Below are positions 30,419-32,261 of a stretch of DNA of 32,261 nt, piece after piece. Source of the DNA: a virus. The position numbers and the translations under genes are program-made. Position 1 is the stretch's first letter, and each line of letters opens with the position of its first letter. The DNA lies in IMG/VR virus record IMGVR_UViG_3300048028_000107, positions 1 to 32,261 of that record; one strand, given 5' to 3'. The notes beneath the pieces are model-generated. The model did no database searches. It was not told where the DNA came from and saw only the letters and a program-made list of their open reading frames with translations.

Positions 30419-30467
30419 TTAGATTTTATTTTTGGAATCACTATAATACACCACGCGAGGTAAGAGA

Positions 30468-31238
30468 ATGACCAAGCATCTTGTAATACCTGATACCCAA
30501 GTTAAACCTAACCAACCTATTGACCATCTAAGATGGGCAGGACTGTATGCTGTTGACAAAAAACCAGATGTTATTATCCATATTGGCGATCATTTTGATA
30601 TGCCTAGCCTTAGTTCATGGGACGTCGGCAAGAAGTCCTTTGAGGGCAGACGCTACACAGATGACATTGAGTCAGGCATCAAGGGAATGGAAGCATTCAT
30701 CGCACCCATCAGGGAAGAACAACAGCGACTCATTAAGAACAAGCACAAGCAGTGGAATCCACGACTGGTATTCACTCTCGGAAACCATGAACAAAGAATT
30801 GAACGCGCTATTGAAACCGATCCAAAACTAGATGGGCTGATTGGGTATCATGATTTCAAACTAGATGAATTTGGGTTTGAGGTTTACGATTTCTTAGAGG
30901 TAGCAGTCATTGACGGCATAGCCTACTCACATTACTTCACCAGTGGGGTGATGGGCAGACCAGTATCAAGTGCTAGGAATATGTTATCCAAGAAGATGAT
31001 GTCATGCGTGATGGGTCACGTACAGGATAGGGATATTGCCTACGCTCGCAGGGCAGACGGCAAGAATATTTTAGGCTTGTTTTCAGGCATTTACTACCAA
31101 CATGATGAAGACTATCTAACAGCGCAGACCAATGGCTCATGGCGTGGTATATGGCTGTTGAATGAAGTCAATGATGGGTCGTGTGATGAACTCCCGATAT
31201 CTATGAATTTTTTGAGGGATAAGTATGCAGGTAAGTGA
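30468..31238 (+). CDS. Calcineurin-like metallophosphoesterase
   Basis: A 256-residue metal-dependent phosphoesterase. Motifs: PDTQ (8-11) in place of DxH, GDHFD (40-44), GNHE (105-108), SH at 154-155 and GH at 183-184. The set fits the two-metal core of the family, and the length fits single-domain members. Substrates could be nucleic acids or nucleotides; none is shown. GAGG precedes the ATG, and a LexA-like box lies upstream. It overlaps the next gene by 14 bases. Phage members often sit near recombination genes, as here. Confidence 0.88.
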   Translation: MTKHLVIPDTQVKPNQPIDHLRWAGLYAVDKKPDVIIHIGDHFDMPSLSSWDVGKKSFEGRRYTDDIESGIKGMEAFIAPIREEQQRLIKNKHKQWNPRLVFTLGNHEQRIERAIETDPKLDGLIGYHDFKLDEFGFEVYDFLEVAVIDGIAYSHYFTSGVMGRPVSSARNMLSKKMMSCVMGHVQDRDIAYARRADGKNILGLFSGIYYQHDEDYLTAQTNGSWRGIWLLNEVNDGSCDELPISMNFLRDKYAGK

Positions 31239-31509
31239 GAAAGATTGGCTAGGTTTGCAGAAACAGCACCCTGCCATTGAGAAGTCTAAACTAGACGAGG
31301 TTAATAGCCCTGAACACTACGCTAGTGGTAGCGTTGAATGTATTGATGCGATTGAATCTAGTATGACTGGTGAAGCATTTGCGGGGTATTGTAAAGGGAA
31401 TTGCATTAAGTATTTATGGCGTTATCTAGATAAAGGTGGAGTGCAATCCTTAGAGAAGTGCCAATGGTATCTAAACAGGTTACTGGAAGCAGAAAAAACG
31501 CGCCTATAG
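31225..31509 (+). CDS. DUF3310 protein
   Basis: A 94-residue protein with the DUF3310 signature: VNSPEHYASGSVECIDAIES (26-45), then GYCKGNCIKYLWRYLDKGG and a LEKCQWYLNRLLE helix. The family is widespread in phages, often near nucleotide or DNA metabolism genes, with no agreed function. The start has GAGG ahead within the end of the phosphoesterase gene, so the pair is co-expressed. The stop TAG lies in a CCTATAGGG palindrome. Confidence 0.85.
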   Translation: MQVSEKDWLGLQKQHPAIEKSKLDEVNSPEHYASGSVECIDAIESSMTGEAFAGYCKGNCIKYLWRYLDKGGVQSLEKCQWYLNRLLEAEKTRL

Positions 31510-31556
31510 GGATTTCTAAGCGCGCTTAAGGGGTTAAGGTATATCAACCTATAGGG
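31503..31556. repeat. Repeated palindromes at a convergent junction
   Basis: CCTATAGGG occurs at 31503-31511 and 31548-31556, 45 bases apart, each containing an 8-base palindrome. Between them lie a perfect palindrome TAAGCGCGCTTA (31517-31528) and a weak AGGT/ACCT stem. The whole separates two converging genes. There is no T-run, so a standard terminator is not supported; the elements may be a protein site or a weak bidirectional stop. Confidence 0.5.
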
Positions 31557-31745
31557 CTAGTCGTCAATCTCGATATAAGCACCTGTACGGTTCTTTTTAA
31601 ACACTCGAATAACCCCAGTCGATTCGCTTTCAACTTGGATTAGATTAAAACTATTTTTCCAAGTCCAAGTATTTAACTCGTGTACGTCATTCAATACTGC
31701 TTTATGGGATAGGCTCCCATCGTCATTTAATTTATGCGCTATCAT
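31557..31745 (-). CDS. Small hypothetical protein
   Basis: A 62-residue soluble protein starting at ATG 31745, overlapping the previous TGA by four bases (ATGA), with GGAG ahead. It has a beta-rich look (NLIQVESESTGVIRVFKKNR), ending TGAYIEIDD. No family is recognised. Coupling to the neighbour is the best evidence that it is real. Confidence 0.6.
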   Translation of the reverse strand: MIAHKLNDDGSLSHKAVLNDVHELNTWTWKNSFNLIQVESESTGVIRVFKKNRTGAYIEIDD

Positions 31746-31894
31746 TTTTTAATCTCCTCTACTATTTCAGCTATATAGATTTCGTCATGTTCATCAGCTA
31801 TTAAAATATCCTTAAACTTATTCGCCTGTTCAAGGGTTGGGAATCGCAGGGCGTGTTGCCCCGCGTCAGTGAACCAAACTACTACGTATTTCAC
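31742..31894 (-). CDS. Small hypothetical protein (GTG start)
   Basis: A 50-residue protein starting MKYVVVWFTDAGQHALRFPT from a GTG at 31894, with GAGGG seven bases upstream and a GTGA overlap with the stop of the preceding small gene. Longer in-frame starts (ATG 31927) lack a ribosome site and lie inside that gene. It continues LEQANKFKDILIADEHDEIY and ends EEIKK. It is probably a small alpha/beta fold. No family is known to me. Confidence 0.65.
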   Translation of the reverse strand: MKYVVVWFTDAGQHALRFPTLEQANKFKDILIADEHDEIYIAEIVEEIKK

Positions 31895-32052
31895 AGCACT
31901 ACCCTCACTATTTGAATTGCTAGGCATATATACAAGCCTAGTCCAGTCACTAGCCACAAATGCGCCCTAATTGATTTTCTCGCCTGTTTGCGCTCCCATT
32001 GTTTGAGTGCTAGGTATCGAGTCGCATTGCATTTTCTATCGTATATGGTCAT
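31891..32052 (-). CDS. Small basic single-pass membrane protein
   Basis: A 53-residue frame from ATG 32052, with GAGGAT nine to ten bases ahead, to TGA 31891. The N-terminal half is basic (RYLALKQWERKQARKSIRAH) and the C-terminal half is one membrane helix (LWLVTGLGLYICLAIQIVRV). Its stop overlaps the next GTG as GTGA. Positive residues before the helix predict an inside N-terminus. Function unknown. Confidence 0.6.
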   Translation of the reverse strand: MTIYDRKCNATRYLALKQWERKQARKSIRAHLWLVTGLGLYICLAIQIVRVVL

Positions 32053-32053
32053 T

Positions 32054-32260
32054 TTATTTATCCTCTATTTTGCCCATTAAAATTGATGTTCTAGCAACAT
32101 CATTGTTTGTTACTGTTTGCCCTAAAAACTCATGCTCCGATACATAGCGCGTCTTAACTAACTCGCCCTTGCTATTGTAGGTATCTAGTCTATCGACTAC
32201 AGTGCATACTTTAGGGTGTTTGCCGCGCGTCTTATAAACTACGCCAATTAAATTTTCCAT
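32054..32260 (-). CDS. Small conserved phage protein
   Basis: A 68-residue protein whose ATG is the second-to-last codon position of the window, so its ribosome site and promoter lie outside. It reads as a small beta protein: GVVYKTRGKHPKVCTVVDRL, then TRYVSEHEFLGQTVTNNDVA. The YVSEHEFLGQTV segment is familiar from small phage proteins of unknown role. One base separates its stop from the next start. A longer upstream start outside the window cannot be excluded. Confidence 0.65.
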   Translation of the reverse strand: MENLIGVVYKTRGKHPKVCTVVDRLDTYNSKGELVKTRYVSEHEFLGQTVTNNDVARTSILMGKIEDK

Positions 32261-32261
32261 T

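Noticed and set aside
1-32261. Window ends joining as a circular genome
   Set aside because: No repeated ends are seen, and joining them gives the last minus-strand gene no ribosome site; circularity cannot be supported.
1-32261. CRISPR arrays, IS elements, rRNA and T7-type promoters
   Set aside because: None seen: no regularly spaced identical repeats outside the fibre and initiator genes, no transposase, and no T7-type promoter consensus.

Overview
The window is part of a tailed bacteriophage genome, not a bacterial chromosome. Genes are tightly packed, with many 1-8 base stop/start overlaps, and no gene-free stretch exceeds about 155 bases. The virion genes follow the T7-type podovirus order: terminase, portal, scaffold, major capsid, small capsid-associated protein, tail tube A and B, three or four ejection proteins, tail fibre. 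There is no T7-type RNA polymerase and there are no T7 promoters. Promoters that can be seen are sigma70-like (TTGACA/TATAAT and extended TGnTATAAT), and one near-perfect gammaproteobacterial-type LexA box is present. This points to a gammaproteobacterial, probably aquatic, host; that is inference.

Layout. 114-20340 (+): packaging, head, tail and fibre. 20341-23526 (+): small accessory genes and a lysis module (coiled-coil/membrane proteins, a 3TM-type holin candidate, two exported proteins, an M15 peptidase endolysin). 23523-24575 (-): five very short, strongly basic proteins, convergent with the lysis genes and apparently with their own promoter just behind an intrinsic terminator. 24638-28060 (-): early/regulatory operon with an XRE repressor, a lambda-O-like replication initiator with direct repeats inside its own gene (candidate origin), a Mom-type DNA modification enzyme, small HTH proteins and an HNH/NinG-like nuclease. 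28061-28182: divergent control region. 28183-31509 (+): early genes including a Sak3/DUF1071 annealing protein, a YqaJ/lambda-type exonuclease, an SSB-like protein, a metallophosphoesterase and a DUF3310 protein. 31557-32260 (-): four small unknowns.

How it fits together. The initiator would recruit the host replisome, since no polymerase or helicase is visible here. The annealing protein, exonuclease and SSB form a recombination module for concatemer formation or repair. Mom-like modification would protect DNA from restriction before packaging. Late rightward transcription from an extended -10 promoter builds the virion and then lyses the host. The repressor and divergent promoters look like a temperate switch, but no integrase or att site is visible, so lifestyle is open.

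Most notable: (1) a 24-codon chimeric scar whose front is the start of one gene and whose back is the end of another, exactly what unequal recombination between two cassette alleles would leave; (2) a second duplicated junction inside the basic-peptide cluster; (3) iteron-like repeats inside the initiator gene; (4) a LexA-like box ahead of the phosphoesterase; (5) a possible permuted papain-fold protein between terminase and portal.
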